Below, in pieces: positions 21,916 through 31,403 of a DNA stretch of 64,000 bases (its first letter is position 1; every line of letters begins with the position of its first letter). The stretch spans positions 29,843-93,842 of the forward strand of contig CANMKA010000015.1 in assembly GCA_947498355.1 (NCBI GenBank), read 5' to 3'. The DNA comes from an uncultured Paraglaciecola sp. Lineage in GTDB: Bacteria > Pseudomonadota > Gammaproteobacteria > Enterobacterales > Alteromonadaceae. The notes beneath the pieces are model-generated. The model was not told where the DNA came from and did no database searches. It saw only the letters and a list, made by a program, of their open reading frames with translations. Position numbers and translations under genes: made by a program.

Positions 21916-22233
21916 TTGGATCAGCAACAACTAAAGGCCTTTGTCGTAGAAAAAATAGAAGATTTAAAAGGTAGAGATATCATTGATCTTGATGTTTCTG
22001 ATAAATCATCGGTAACCGATGCACTGATTATATGTTCAGGCAACTCTAAACGTCATGTTGTATCAATTGCCGAAAACTTAGTCGTCGAAGCTAAAAAAGC
22101 TAACAACGCACCTTTGAGCATCGAAGGCAAAGAAGTCGGTGACTGGGTGTTAGTCGATTTAGGTGAAGTAGTGGTGCACGTCATGCAAGATGAGTCTCGC
22201 GATTTTTACCAACTCGAAAAACTTTGGGGCTAA
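21916..22233 (+). CDS. rsfS: Ribosome silencing factor RsfS
   Basis: Binds ribosomal protein uL14 on the 50S subunit and blocks joining with 30S under starvation. The 105-residue product has the family core GRDIIDLDVSDKSSVTDALI, CSGNSKRHVVSIAENLV, GDWVLVDLGEVVVHVM and the final RDFYQLEKLWG. The frame is open further upstream, inside nadD, but the TTG at 21916 has AGAGGG at six bases and begins the conserved domain, so a TTG start is chosen. It precedes rlmH by 25 bases, as in most gammaproteobacteria. Confidence 0.95.
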   Translation: MDQQQLKAFVVEKIEDLKGRDIIDLDVSDKSSVTDALIICSGNSKRHVVSIAENLVVEAKKANNAPLSIEGKEVGDWVLVDLGEVVVHVMQDESRDFYQLEKLWG

Positions 22234-22258
22234 CTAGTTTGCAACTGGAGCGACCCAT

Positions 22259-22729
22259 TTGAAAATTCAACTAGTTGCAGTGGGCGTAAAAATGCCTGCT
22301 TGGGTTGAACAAGGTTTTACTGAGTATTGCCGTCGCTTCCCTAATGATATGCCCTTGTCTCTGACTGAAATTCCCGCAGGAAAACGCGGTAAAAATGCTG
22401 ACATTAAACGTATTTTGCAAAAAGAAGGTGAGCTAACCTTAAACGCCATACCTAAAGGCAATAAAATCGTCACCTTAGAAGTAACGGGCGCACCTTGGGA
22501 CACTCCGAAACTTGCACAGAATATGCAAAAGTGGCAAATGGATGGAAGAGATATCAGTTTACTGATCGGCGGACCTGAAGGACTCGCCCCAGAATGCATC
22601 CAGCGTTCAGAGCAAAAATGGTCTTTGTCTAGTCTCACCTTGCCTCATCCCTTAGTCAGAATTATAGTGGCAGAAAGCTTATACAGAGCTTGGTCTATTA
22701 ATAATAATCATCCTTATCACAGGGAATAG
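22259..22729 (+). CDS. rlmH: 23S rRNA (pseudouridine1915-N3)-methyltransferase RlmH
   Basis: SPOUT-family enzyme that methylates pseudouridine 1915 in helix 69 of 23S rRNA on assembled ribosomes. The 156-residue protein matches E. coli RlmH throughout: [50 protein letters not shown] and the knot end [20 protein letters not shown], then NNHPYHRE. The start is TTG, with CTGGAG at about seven bases and no ATG near. The stop is two bases from the TTG of mrdA. Confidence 0.97.
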   Translation: MKIQLVAVGVKMPAWVEQGFTEYCRRFPNDMPLSLTEIPAGKRGKNADIKRILQKEGELTLNAIPKGNKIVTLEVTGAPWDTPKLAQNMQKWQMDGRDISLLIGGPEGLAPECIQRSEQKWSLSSLTLPHPLVRIIVAESLYRAWSINNNHPYHRE

Positions 22730-22731
22730 TT

Positions 22732-24657
22732 TTGCCATCGCCACGCATTGTCATAAAGGATCACACTGCTGAATCAAACCTGTTTGCTAGGCGAGCAGTC
22801 ATTGGACTATTAGTGGTGTGCGTGATGATTGCTATGGTCATTACGAATTTATATTACCTGCAAGTTGAGCGATTCGAAGACTATCAAACGCGTTCAAATG
22901 GCAACCGGATTAAAGTATTACCTGTAGCCCCCAACCGCGGCCTAATATACGACAGAAATGGCGTACTGCTAGCCGAAAACCGGCCTGTGTTTAGTTTGCA
23001 AGTGATCCCAGAAGAGACCCAAAATCTCGAAGAAACCCTCAGCAAACTACAAACCCTAATGAATATCGACGACGAAGACATCGAAGATTTTCAACGGGAC
23101 CGTAAACGTATCCGCCGTTTTAAACCTGTTACCTTGCTTAATCGACTTAACCAAGAGCAAGTCGCTATATTTTCGGCCAACCAACATCAATTTCCTGGCG
23201 TCGCAATCGAAGCTAGATTGGGTCGCTACTACCCATTTAAGGGCGCGCTTACCCATGTTATTGGTTACGTTGCAAAAATAGACAAAAAAGACTTACAAAA
23301 ACTCACCGAAGCAGGCTTCGAAGCCAACTACGCAGCCACCTATGATATAGGCAAACGCGGAATTGAAAAATACCACGAAGAAATCCTCCACGGTAAAGTG
23401 GGCTACCAAGAGGTAGAAGTTAACAATCAGGGTCGTATCATTCGCACCTTAAATTTTAGCCCCCCAGAGCCGGGCCAAGACATAGTGCTAAATATAGATG
23501 TAGAGTTGCAACTCGAAGCCGAGCGTTTATTCGCGGGAGAACGAGGAACCGTAGTGGCTATGGATCCAAATGATGGCGGAATTTTAGCCTTGTACAGTAG
23601 CCCAAGTTACGATCCCAATTTATTCGTACACGGTATTAGCAGTAAAAACTACAAAAAACTGCTGACCTCATCTAGGCCTTTATTCAACCGAGCAACCCAA
23701 GGTCAATATCCCCCTGCCTCGACCGTTAAACCTCATCTAGCTCTAGTTGGTTTAGAGCAAGGCGTTATTACGCCTCAAAGTCGCTTATTTGACAACGGTA
23801 AGTATCGATTGAAAAATGTCAGTCGAATTTGGCGCGACCATAATCCTTGGGGCCATGGCTGGGTAGACGTGACTAAATCTATTGAAGTCTCTTGCGACAT
23901 CTTTTTCTACGACATGGCCTTCAAATTAGGGATTGATCGTATGAGCGACGGTATGTACGAATTTGGCTTTGGTGATTACACAGGTATCGACTTACACGAA
24001 GAAGCCGATGGCTTTATGCCCAGCAGAGGTGCAGTTAGAGCTCGCTTTAACCGCGCTTGGTATCATGGCGACACTATCAATCTAGGCATAGGCCAAAGCT
24101 ATTGGACCGCGACCCCAGTGCAACTAGGCCAATCTATTGTCACCTTACTCAACAAAGGACGCAGAATTATACCGCAAATTTTACGAGGCCAAAAAGAAGG
24201 CGAACGGACGGTACTTGAACCAGTCAAAGAGCGGCCCCCGATCCAGATACAAGATGAATACAATTGGGATGTTGTTCTCGATGCTATGTATGGCGTGGTC
24301 AATCGAGAGCACGGAACAGGCAGAAAGGCCTTTGTTGGAGCGCCCTATACGGCAGCAGGTAAAACGGGTACAGCTCAGCTTGTGACCATAGCCCAAGACG
24401 AGGAGTACGACGCATCTAAGTTGTCTAAAGAAAACCACGATAATGCCATGTACGTGGGTTATGCTCCTTACGATAAGCCACAAATCACTGTCACTGTCGT
24501 CTTTGAAAATGCCGGGGGCGGGGGCAGTAACGCTGCACCCATTGCCAGAAAAATTATGGATAACTACTTAAAAAACCAACACTTCCCAGAACATCAAGTG
24601 ATCGAAGCCTTACCGCCAAAAGGTACACTGCCTAGTAGCGTAACTGAGAGTCCATAG
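22732..24657 (+). CDS. mrdA: Penicillin-binding protein 2 (peptidoglycan transpeptidase)
   Basis: Cross-links peptidoglycan during cell elongation together with RodA, MreB and RodZ. The 641-residue protein has one N-terminal membrane helix (about 21-43), a pedestal domain (PNRGLIYDRNGVLLAENRPV), and the transpeptidase domain with Ser330 and Lys333 in YPPASTVKP, the second motif SCD, and KTGTAQ near 545. The start is TTG two bases after the rlmH stop; ATG alternatives lie only inside the membrane helix. It precedes rodA by four bases, the usual mrdA-mrdB pair. PBP2 is a target of mecillinam in other bacteria. Confidence 0.97.
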   Translation: MPSPRIVIKDHTAESNLFARRAVIGLLVVCVMIAMVITNLYYLQVERFEDYQTRSNGNRIKVLPVAPNRGLIYDRNGVLLAENRPVFSLQVIPEETQNLEETLSKLQTLMNIDDEDIEDFQRDRKRIRRFKPVTLLNRLNQEQVAIFSANQHQFPGVAIEARLGRYYPFKGALTHVIGYVAKIDKKDLQKLTEAGFEANYAATYDIGKRGIEKYHEEILHGKVGYQEVEVNNQGRIIRTLNFSPPEPGQDIVLNIDVELQLEAERLFAGERGTVVAMDPNDGGILALYSSPSYDPNLFVHGISSKNYKKLLTSSRPLFNRATQGQYPPASTVKPHLALVGLEQGVITPQSRLFDNGKYRLKNVSRIWRDHNPWGHGWVDVTKSIEVSCDIFFYDMAFKLGIDRMSDGMYEFGFGDYTGIDLHEEADGFMPSRGAVRARFNRAWYHGDTINLGIGQSYWTATPVQLGQSIVTLLNKGRRIIPQILRGQKEGERTVLEPVKERPPIQIQDEYNWDVVLDAMYGVVNREHGTGRKAFVGAPYTAAGKTGTAQLVTIAQDEEYDASKLSKENHDNAMYVGYAPYDKPQITVTVVFENAGGGGSNAAPIARKIMDNYLKNQHFPEHQVIEALPPKGTLPSSVTESP

Positions 24658-24661
24658 GTCT

Positions 24662-25780
24662 ATGTTGAGAACTAAACTACTCCCAAACGAACGCTCTTTT
24701 TTAAGCAAAATCCATTGCGACGGGCCGTTACTATTGGGCTTACTCGTTTTAATGGCAGTTGGCCTACTCACAATATACTCTGCTGGCGGCCAAGACATTC
24801 AACTCATCCAACGTCAGCTCGTTCGACTCGGCGTAGCCATGGGCGTCATGTTAGTCATTGCCCAAGTGCCAATTAACACTTATCAAAAGCTGTCGATATA
24901 CTTTTACATAGTCGGTATTGGTATGCTGGTCGCCGTACTCTTGGTGGGCGTATCCAGTAAAGGAGCGCAAAGGTGGTTAGACTTAGGGGTAGTGAGATTT
25001 CAACCCTCCGAAATCATGAAACTGGCAGTCCCCATGATGGTTGCTTGGTACATTAGCCGCTTTAACTTGCCGCCTAAGCTTAAGCACATAGCCGTGGGTT
25101 TTATCTTAGTCGTGATGCCCACGCTGTTAATTGCTAAGCAACCAGACTTAGGCACCTCCTTACTTATTGCTAGCTCAGGCATTTTTGCTCTATTTTTGGC
25201 AGGGATGAGCTGGGGCCTGATTTCGTTTATCGCCATAGCTGCATCAGCGTTTACGCCTATTATGTGGATATTCCTCATGAAGGAATATCAAAAGCAGCGG
25301 GTGTTAACCTTCTTAAACCCTGAAAGTGATCCCCTAGGCTCTGGGTATCATATTATTCAATCAAAAATTGCTATTGGTTCTGGTGGACTTCAAGGTAAAG
25401 GCTGGTTGCAAGGCACTCAATCTCAGTTAGAGTTTTTGCCAGAACGACATACAGATTTTATCTTTGCCGTATTTAGCGAAGAGTTTGGTTTGTGGGGAGT
25501 AATAGGTTTGCTCGCTATTTACGCTTTTATTGTATTTAGAGGTATGCTGATTTCGATCCGTGCTCAAGATGCATTTAGTAAGATATTAGGCGGTAGCATC
25601 ACCCTTACCTTCTTTGTATACGTGTTTGTTAATATGGGCATGGTATCAGGGATACTACCAGTCGTTGGCGTACCTTTACCCTTGGTGAGTTATGGCGGCA
25701 CCTCTATGGTTACCTTACTCGGTGGTTTTGGTATGCTAATGGCGATAGCTACCCAAAAACGCATCATGTCAAGAGAGTAA
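24662..25780 (+). CDS. rodA: Rod-shape peptidoglycan glycosyltransferase RodA
   Basis: SEDS-family membrane enzyme that polymerises lipid II into glycan strands for cell elongation, with PBP2 as its partner. The 372-residue protein has about ten membrane helices. Typical stretches are LGVVRFQPSEIMKLAVPMMV, KQPDLGTSLL, the large periplasmic loop with GSGYHIIQSKIAIGSGGLQG and FLPERHTDFIFAVFSEEFG, and VGVPLPLVSYGGTSM. The aspartate of QPDLGT lies at the SEDS catalytic position. It follows mrdA by four bases. Confidence 0.97.
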   Translation: MLRTKLLPNERSFLSKIHCDGPLLLGLLVLMAVGLLTIYSAGGQDIQLIQRQLVRLGVAMGVMLVIAQVPINTYQKLSIYFYIVGIGMLVAVLLVGVSSKGAQRWLDLGVVRFQPSEIMKLAVPMMVAWYISRFNLPPKLKHIAVGFILVVMPTLLIAKQPDLGTSLLIASSGIFALFLAGMSWGLISFIAIAASAFTPIMWIFLMKEYQKQRVLTFLNPESDPLGSGYHIIQSKIAIGSGGLQGKGWLQGTQSQLEFLPERHTDFIFAVFSEEFGLWGVIGLLAIYAFIVFRGMLISIRAQDAFSKILGGSITLTFFVYVFVNMGMVSGILPVVGVPLPLVSYGGTSMVTLLGGFGMLMAIATQKRIMSRE

Positions 25781-25905
25781 CGTCTAGGTAGTGGCGTAGA
25801 AAGGCATCACTAAATAACGCTTAAAAAACAGCTCGGCAGCTAACGCCTGTTGCAACAAGATGCATGCGGCACAGTCAATTAACACAGCCTAATAAAAGGA
25901 CACCA

Positions 25906-26871
25906 ATGAAAATCATTTTAAGTTTGACTCTCTTTCTTTTCTCTGGATTTAGCTTAGCCTCTCCTGCTCAACTCAAACAGGCATTTATCGATGAGATGGT
26001 CTCTAAACATAAATTCGAGCGAACTTACGTAGAACAGACCTTAGACCAGGCTCAAGTTAATCAAAAAATATTAGAGGCCATTGCCAGACCTTGGGAAGCT
26101 AAACCTTGGCATCAGTATTATCCAATATTTCTTACAGAAAAACGTTTGGAAAAAGGACTGTCATTTTGGAAAACTCATCAACAAACCTTAGAGCGTGCTG
26201 AGCGAGAGTTGGGGATCCCCGCCGAAATCATTGTTGCCATTATTGGTGTTGAAACCTTTTACGGCAGTTATACGGGTAAATACTCGGTACTGGATGCATT
26301 AAATACCTTAGGATTTCACTACCCGCCTAGAGCGACATTTTTTAGACGTGAATTGGGCGAACTGTTTTTACTCGCAAAAGAAGAAAAATTCGACATTACA
26401 AGCCTTAAAGGCTCTTATGCCGGCGCTATGGGCTGGGGGCAATTTATATCATCTAGCTACCGCCACTATGCTATCGACTTTGATCAGGATGGCGTTCGCG
26501 ACTTACTCAACAATCCCGTTGACGCAATTGGCAGCGTAGCCAACTACTTTAAACGTCATGGCTGGAAAACAGGTGAAAACGTAGCATACCCAGTCAACGT
26601 GAGTGGTAACAAGCATAAAAACTTAGTTAGCAAGTCGTTAAAATTTTCCCATACATGGCAGCAATTAGCAGCAGCTGGCGTCACATTAGACGGCCACACA
26701 CTTACTCCAGAACAAAGGGTTAAACTACTCGAATTCAAGCAAGCTGGCAGCTTAGAGTACTGGGTAGGATTGCCTAACTTTTATGTCATTACGCGTTATA
26801 ACCATAGCCCTTTGTACGCTATGGTGGTCTATCAGTTTAGTCAACAACTCAAACAAGGTTTTGCTCAATAA
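25906..26871 (+). CDS. mltB: Lytic murein transglycosylase B
   Basis: Cleaves glycan strands of peptidoglycan, leaving 1,6-anhydro ends. The 321-residue protein (ATG at 25906 with AAAAGGA before it) has a signal peptide MKIILSLTLFLFSGFSLA, and the catalytic glutamate in GVETFYGSYTG near residue 126, followed by YAGAMGWGQFISSSYR, the DQDGVRDLLNNPVDAIGSVA calcium-type loop and the C-terminal GLPNFYVITRYN. Unlike E. coli MltB there is no lipobox cysteine, so a soluble periplasmic form is expected. It stands between rodA and rlpA. Confidence 0.95.
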   Translation: MKIILSLTLFLFSGFSLASPAQLKQAFIDEMVSKHKFERTYVEQTLDQAQVNQKILEAIARPWEAKPWHQYYPIFLTEKRLEKGLSFWKTHQQTLERAERELGIPAEIIVAIIGVETFYGSYTGKYSVLDALNTLGFHYPPRATFFRRELGELFLLAKEEKFDITSLKGSYAGAMGWGQFISSSYRHYAIDFDQDGVRDLLNNPVDAIGSVANYFKRHGWKTGENVAYPVNVSGNKHKNLVSKSLKFSHTWQQLAAAGVTLDGHTLTPEQRVKLLEFKQAGSLEYWVGLPNFYVITRYNHSPLYAMVVYQFSQQLKQGFAQ

Positions 26872-26893
26872 GTCCATTGCTTAGATATTTATA

Positions 26894-27745
26894 ATGACTG
26901 TGCTTATTCCCTTTACCATGCTAACTCGCCCTACACTTTGCTGGGTGTGCATACTCGTATTGGGGGGGATATTGGTAGGTTGTGCGCCTAAAGGCAGATA
27001 CCACCATCACCGAGACTCTGCACCAAAAATCGTCCCAGAACATGTCACTACTATTGATGCATTGCCCGTATATGAGGATTATGCGCCTGCCAATATGCGT
27101 CCTTACACAATACGCGGCGTCACCTACCGTCCGCTCACAACAGGCAAAGGTTTTTCCGAGCAAGGGCTAGCGAGTTGGTATGGCCAAAAGTTCCATGGAC
27201 ATCTCACAGCCAATGGTGAGATATATAATATGTACGAGATGTCAGCGGCACATAAAACGCTGCCCCTGCCTTCTTTTGCACGAGTGACCAATTTAACTAA
27301 CGGGAAACAAGTAGTGGTTCGCATTAACGATCGGGGGCCGTTTCATTTAAATAGAGTCGTCGATTTATCTTATGCCGCTGCGGCTAAATTGGATATATTA
27401 AAAACTGGAGTGGGCAAGGTAAAGGTAGACGTTATCCATGTTGCAAAAGATGGAAACGTTACGATTGGCAACACACCTGTAATTCAACCGACAACTGCAC
27501 CAAGCGTAAGTAAAAACAGCTTATCAACTCGCTATATTCAAGTACTAGCCTCAAGTAGAGCCCAGAAAATTCCCGCTATAGCAAAAAGATTAACCGACAC
27601 ATTTGGCTTGCCAACAAAAACCCTTGAGTCTGGGCGAATCTTTAAATTAAGACTAGGCCCTCTGCCCGAGCATCTTGACTCCCTATCTATACTCAACAAA
27701 CTTGCAACAATGGGCTACCCAGATGGATTTGTTGTTAGCGAATAA
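26894..27745 (+). CDS. rlpA: Septal ring lytic transglycosylase RlpA (lipoprotein with SPOR domain)
   Basis: Cuts glycan strands lacking stem peptides at the septum. The 283-residue protein has a signal peptide with lipobox LVGC (near residue 30), the double-psi barrel RlpA domain (GLASWYGQKFHGHLTANGE, MSAAHKTLPLPSFARV, VVRINDRGPFHLNRVVDLSY), and a C-terminal SPOR domain (about 205-283) that binds denuded glycan. A His-rich patch follows the lipobox. No clear ribosome binding site precedes the ATG at 26894; an in-frame ATG at 26918 is an alternative. It lies 22 bases after mltB. Confidence 0.95.
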   Translation: MTVLIPFTMLTRPTLCWVCILVLGGILVGCAPKGRYHHHRDSAPKIVPEHVTTIDALPVYEDYAPANMRPYTIRGVTYRPLTTGKGFSEQGLASWYGQKFHGHLTANGEIYNMYEMSAAHKTLPLPSFARVTNLTNGKQVVVRINDRGPFHLNRVVDLSYAAAAKLDILKTGVGKVKVDVIHVAKDGNVTIGNTPVIQPTTAPSVSKNSLSTRYIQVLASSRAQKIPAIAKRLTDTFGLPTKTLESGRIFKLRLGPLPEHLDSLSILNKLATMGYPDGFVVSE

Positions 27746-28068
27746 TATCAGCGAACAACAAAAGCAATCTAGAGGGCCTGTATCACCCTGGAATTTCTGG
27801 TTTCTCAAACCTTTTACCAAGAAAAACACCTTCCATTTAGTCTGCCGAGAAACTTTTAGTCTCTCCCGTCGTCATAATATTCGCCTTTTTTGTAATACGT
27901 TAAAGTTGCATTGAGGTCGAACCTAACACTTGGCAGCGTAAAACCAGTTAAATTTTTTTTGTCACTGGGCAGCAATCCCCTGACTGAAATGGTATATTGT
28001 GCTGCAAATTTTGAAGGTCGTATTCTTCTCTTCATCCTAATTAAATTGAACATCTAAACGGTAGCTTA
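27746..28068. other. Intergenic region between rlpA and dacA
   Basis: About 320 bases with no credible gene. The start of dacA is preceded by a leader that probably carries its promoter; TATATT near 27993 is a possible -10 box, without a good -35. I see no terminator after rlpA. Confidence 0.5.
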
Positions 28069-29241
28069 ATGTCTAACCTTAAAAAATATTTCGGTTCTTT
28101 TGTAACCAGTGTCAGTCTTTGTCTGTATGTCGTTACCGCCTCTGCTGCGGTTGTCATTCCCCCTGCACCTTCGGTTGCCGCCAAAGGGTTTATCTTGATG
28201 GACGTTCAAACCCGAAACGTGATCGCCGAACAAAATGCAGATATTCAGATTCCGCCTGCCAGCTTAACCAAAATGATGACCAGCTACGTCATTGGTCAAG
28301 AGATTTTAAATGGCAATATTCAAGAAACAGACATGGTGACCATTTCTGAAAAAGCCTGGAGTAAGAATTTTCCTGATTCTTCGAAAATGTTTATCGAAGT
28401 AGGAAAGCAAGTATCAGTAGCAGATTTAAATCGTGGGATCATTATTCAATCGGGTAACGATGCCTGTGTAGCCATGGCCGAGCACATTGCCGGTAGCGAA
28501 GAAGCCTTTGTTAGCATGATGAATATGCATGCTAAAAAACTCGGCATGACGTCGACCCATTTTGTAAACAGCCATGGTTTGCATGATGGCGATCACTACA
28601 CAACGCCTCGAGACATGGCTCTACTGTCTATCGCATTAATCGAAGATGTTCCCGAAGAGTACGCCATATACAAAGAAAAAGAATTTACTTTTAACAACAT
28701 TAAGCAATACAACCGCAACGGTTTATTATGGGACAAAAGCTTAAACGTTGATGGCATTAAAACCGGCCACACCTCTGACGCGGGATATAGCTTAGTAACC
28801 TCTGCGACTCAAGGGGACATGCGCTTGGTATCTGTAGTGATGGGCACAGAAAGCGAACGTGCTCGAAAAGTCGAAAACAAAAAATTACTCAAGTATGGAT
28901 TCCGTTTCTTCGAAACGATTACACCCTACAAAGCCGGAGACAGCTTTGTTTCTCACCGTATCTATATGGGTGCCCAGCAAACTGTCGATTTAGGTATATT
29001 ACAAGACACCCCTATCAATATTCCTAGAGGGCAAAGCAAAAAATTAGAAGCGAACTTTAAACTCGATAAAAACCTTGAAGCTCCCATCAGCAAGGGAGAA
29101 GTCGTGGGCAAGCTATACCTACAAATTGAAGGTGAAGACATAGCTGAATACCCCCTTGTTACTTTACAGGGCGTCGAACAAGGCGGCTTTATTGACCGTA
29201 TGACCGACTATATAAAGCTTCAACTTGGTTTTGAGAACTAA
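28069..29241 (+). CDS. dacA: D-alanyl-D-alanine carboxypeptidase (PBP5/6 type)
   Basis: Removes the last D-alanine of peptidoglycan stem peptides and so limits cross-linking. The 390-residue protein has a signal peptide (cut near Ala27), the active Ser65 and Lys68 in PPASLTKMM, SGN at 128-130 and KTG at 231-233 (KTGHTSDAGYS), a C-terminal beta domain and the amphipathic end RMTDYIKLQLGFEN, which anchors the enzyme to the outer face of the inner membrane. It precedes ybeD and the lip genes, as in E. coli. Confidence 0.97.
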   Translation: MSNLKKYFGSFVTSVSLCLYVVTASAAVVIPPAPSVAAKGFILMDVQTRNVIAEQNADIQIPPASLTKMMTSYVIGQEILNGNIQETDMVTISEKAWSKNFPDSSKMFIEVGKQVSVADLNRGIIIQSGNDACVAMAEHIAGSEEAFVSMMNMHAKKLGMTSTHFVNSHGLHDGDHYTTPRDMALLSIALIEDVPEEYAIYKEKEFTFNNIKQYNRNGLLWDKSLNVDGIKTGHTSDAGYSLVTSATQGDMRLVSVVMGTESERARKVENKKLLKYGFRFFETITPYKAGDSFVSHRIYMGAQQTVDLGILQDTPINIPRGQSKKLEANFKLDKNLEAPISKGEVVGKLYLQIEGEDIAEYPLVTLQGVEQGGFIDRMTDYIKLQLGFEN

Positions 29242-29266
29242 ATATCACTAGGACACAGACTGTAAA

Positions 29267-29530
29267 ATGAAAACCCATTTCGACGAACTGCTAGATTTTC
29301 CATGTCACCAAACTTTCAAAATTATGGGCATTGCCAACGCGCAAATGCCCGTCGACGTGGTTGCTTGTATTCAAAAACATGCCCCAGGCGACTATGCGCC
29401 TAGCGTTAAGCCTAGTTCAAAAGGCAACTATCAATCTCTGTCTATCAGTATAAAAGTGACCAGTAAAGAACACATGGAAACCCTCTATAAAGAATTATCA
29501 TCGTTAGAGCTTGTCAGGTTCGTACTTTAG
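29267..29530 (+). CDS. ybeD: YbeD/DUF493 family protein
   Basis: A small cytoplasmic protein of 87 residues, the usual family length, between dacA and lipB. It starts MKTHFDELLDFPCHQTFKIM, close to E. coli YbeD, and contains YQSLSISIKVTSKEHMETLY and the final LVRFVL. The fold is a ferredoxin-like alpha/beta domain similar to regulatory ACT domains. The function is not established; its constant place next to lipB suggests a link to lipoylation. Confidence 0.93.
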   Translation: MKTHFDELLDFPCHQTFKIMGIANAQMPVDVVACIQKHAPGDYAPSVKPSSKGNYQSLSISIKVTSKEHMETLYKELSSLELVRFVL

Positions 29531-29542
29531 CAATCTGTAAGC

Positions 29543-30208
29543 ATGGGCCAGAGTGTAGGATTATCAAATAGCGTGTCAAAATTACTTATCAGACAACTCG
29601 GTAGACAAGACTACTTGCCCATTTGGCATAAAATGCAAGAGTTTACCAACAATCGCCAAGCCCACACCGCCGACGAAATCTGGTTAGTAGAACATCCCCC
29701 AGTATTTACACAAGGACAAGCTGGTAAAGCTGAACATCTCCTTATGCCGGGAGACATTCCTGTGGTTAAAGTCGACCGAGGTGGGCAAGTCACCTATCAC
29801 GGCCCAGGCCAACAAATGATGTACGTGATGTTAAACCTCAAGCGTTATAAGCTAGGGGTTCGGACACTTGTTACCGCGTTAGAACAATGCATAGTCGACA
29901 CCTTAAAAGACTACGCCATAAATGCATACCCCAAGGCCGATGCGCCTGGAGTATACGTAGACGAACAAAAAATTTGCTCCATAGGACTTAGAATTCGTAA
30001 AGGCTGTTCATTCCATGGGTTAGCCTTAAACGTCAATATGGACTTATCGCCCTTTGAACGGATAAACCCTTGTGGGTATGCAGGCCTAAAAATGGTAGAC
30101 TGCGCCTCACTAGGTGGGCCAAAAACGTTAGTAGACGCTAGCCACAAAATCACCCAACATTTACTGAGTAATTTGGGCATTACACACACAGAATACAAAG
30201 AAGGCTGA
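29543..30208 (+). CDS. lipB: Octanoyl-[ACP]:protein octanoyltransferase
   Basis: Moves octanoate from acyl carrier protein to lipoyl domains, the first step of lipoate synthesis. The 221-residue protein has [20 protein letters not shown] (residues 78-97), the catalytic Lys143 in [12 protein letters not shown] and the catalytic Cys177 in [11 protein letters not shown]. It starts 12 bases after ybeD; lipA follows after one base. A shorter start is possible, because residues before [10 protein letters not shown] are not conserved. Confidence 0.96.
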   Translation: MGQSVGLSNSVSKLLIRQLGRQDYLPIWHKMQEFTNNRQAHTADEIWLVEHPPVFTQGQAGKAEHLLMPGDIPVVKVDRGGQVTYHGPGQQMMYVMLNLKRYKLGVRTLVTALEQCIVDTLKDYAINAYPKADAPGVYVDEQKICSIGLRIRKGCSFHGLALNVNMDLSPFERINPCGYAGLKMVDCASLGGPKTLVDASHKITQHLLSNLGITHTEYKEG

Positions 30209-30209
30209 C

Positions 30210-31187
30210 ATGACTAATTCACGCACTCAAGCAGGGGTAAAACTCCGCGACGACGAGAAAGTTAAACACATTCCTATTACTATCGTGCCAACCGAAAAAG
30301 CTGAAATGCTGCGTAAACCCGAATGGATCAAGATCAAACTCCCTCCTACTTCTGAGAAAATTGATCATATAAAAAACACCTTAAGAAAAAATAAGTTACA
30401 TTCTGTTTGTGAAGAAGCCAGCTGCCCTAACCTAGCCGAATGTTTTAATCATGGTACTGCCACCTTTATGATTTTAGGTGACATATGCACCCGCCGCTGC
30501 CCATTCTGTGATGTCGCGCACGGTAAACCTTTACCGCCAAGTGCAGAAGAGCCCGAAAAACTAGGCAAAACCATAGCTGAAATGAAACTTAAATACGTGG
30601 TTATCACCTCTGTTGATCGAGATGATCTAAGAGACGGCGGAGCTCAGCATTTCGTCGATTGTATCTCAGCTATTCGGACCCACAGTCCAAGCACCACCAT
30701 AGAAGTATTGGTACCGGATTTTCGTGGACGTATGGACCGCGCGTTAGAAATTTTAAAGCAATGCCCTCCAGATGTGTTTAATCACAACCTAGAGACCATT
30801 CCGCGTTTATATCGTGAAGCTCGCCCAGGTGCCAACTACAAATGGTCTTTGGAGTTGCTTAAGAAATTTAAAGCTCAACATCCTAGTATTCCAACTAAGT
30901 CTGGATTGATGATGGGAATGGGCGAAACTAAAGACGAAATAGCAGTGGTACTCGAAGATTTACGTGCTCACGATGTCGAGATGCTAACCCTAGGTCAGTA
31001 CTTACAGCCCAGTAAACACCACTACCCGTTAAAGCGTTACGTACACCCTACTGAGTTCGATGAACTCGGTGAAATAGCAAAAGAGTTAGGCTTTAGCCAC
31101 GCAGCCTGCGGACCTATGGTGCGCTCTAGCTACCATGCTGACAAACAAGCTGCTGGTGAAGAAGTCGGTAAGTTTACCCCCAACTAA
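30210..31187 (+). CDS. lipA: Lipoyl synthase
   Basis: Radical SAM enzyme that puts two sulfur atoms into octanoyl groups made by LipB. The 325-residue protein has the auxiliary cluster cysteines 67, 72 and 78 ([12 protein letters not shown]) and the radical SAM cysteines 93, 97 and 100 (CTRRCPFC). Also visible are [31 protein letters not shown] and the final serine motif [11 protein letters not shown]. It is the last gene of the plus-strand block and is followed by a strong terminator. Confidence 0.98.
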   Translation: MTNSRTQAGVKLRDDEKVKHIPITIVPTEKAEMLRKPEWIKIKLPPTSEKIDHIKNTLRKNKLHSVCEEASCPNLAECFNHGTATFMILGDICTRRCPFCDVAHGKPLPPSAEEPEKLGKTIAEMKLKYVVITSVDRDDLRDGGAQHFVDCISAIRTHSPSTTIEVLVPDFRGRMDRALEILKQCPPDVFNHNLETIPRLYREARPGANYKWSLELLKKFKAQHPSIPTKSGLMMGMGETKDEIAVVLEDLRAHDVEMLTLGQYLQPSKHHYPLKRYVHPTEFDELGEIAKELGFSHAACGPMVRSSYHADKQAAGEEVGKFTPN

Positions 31188-31227
31188 GGGTCCCTCTGGA
31201 GAAACAACAGTAAAATAGTTACCAATC

Positions 31228-31255
31228 AAAACACCCAGCAAATGCTGGGTGTTTT
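31228..31255 (+). terminator. Terminator after lipA
   Basis: Stem AAAACACCCAGC with its exact complement (12 bp), loop AAAT, followed by a T-rich tail (TTTTTGGTTT). It lies 40 bases after the lipA stop. Confidence 0.88.
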
Positions 31256-31403
31256 TGGTTTAATAGGCAGAGCATTTATAGGTAGTAGATAGCAATACTT
31301 AACTATCTCCTTTTGCAGACACCCACCCTTTATAAGCTCAATAACCTAAGCTTTGCCCTGCCATTAAACCCTATTCCTTAAAGTGCGGGTTTATCTATAA
31401 AAA

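Noticed and set aside
24181..24483. 100-codon minus-strand frame inside mrdA
   Set aside because: It lies fully within a well-supported transpeptidase gene and shows no family features.
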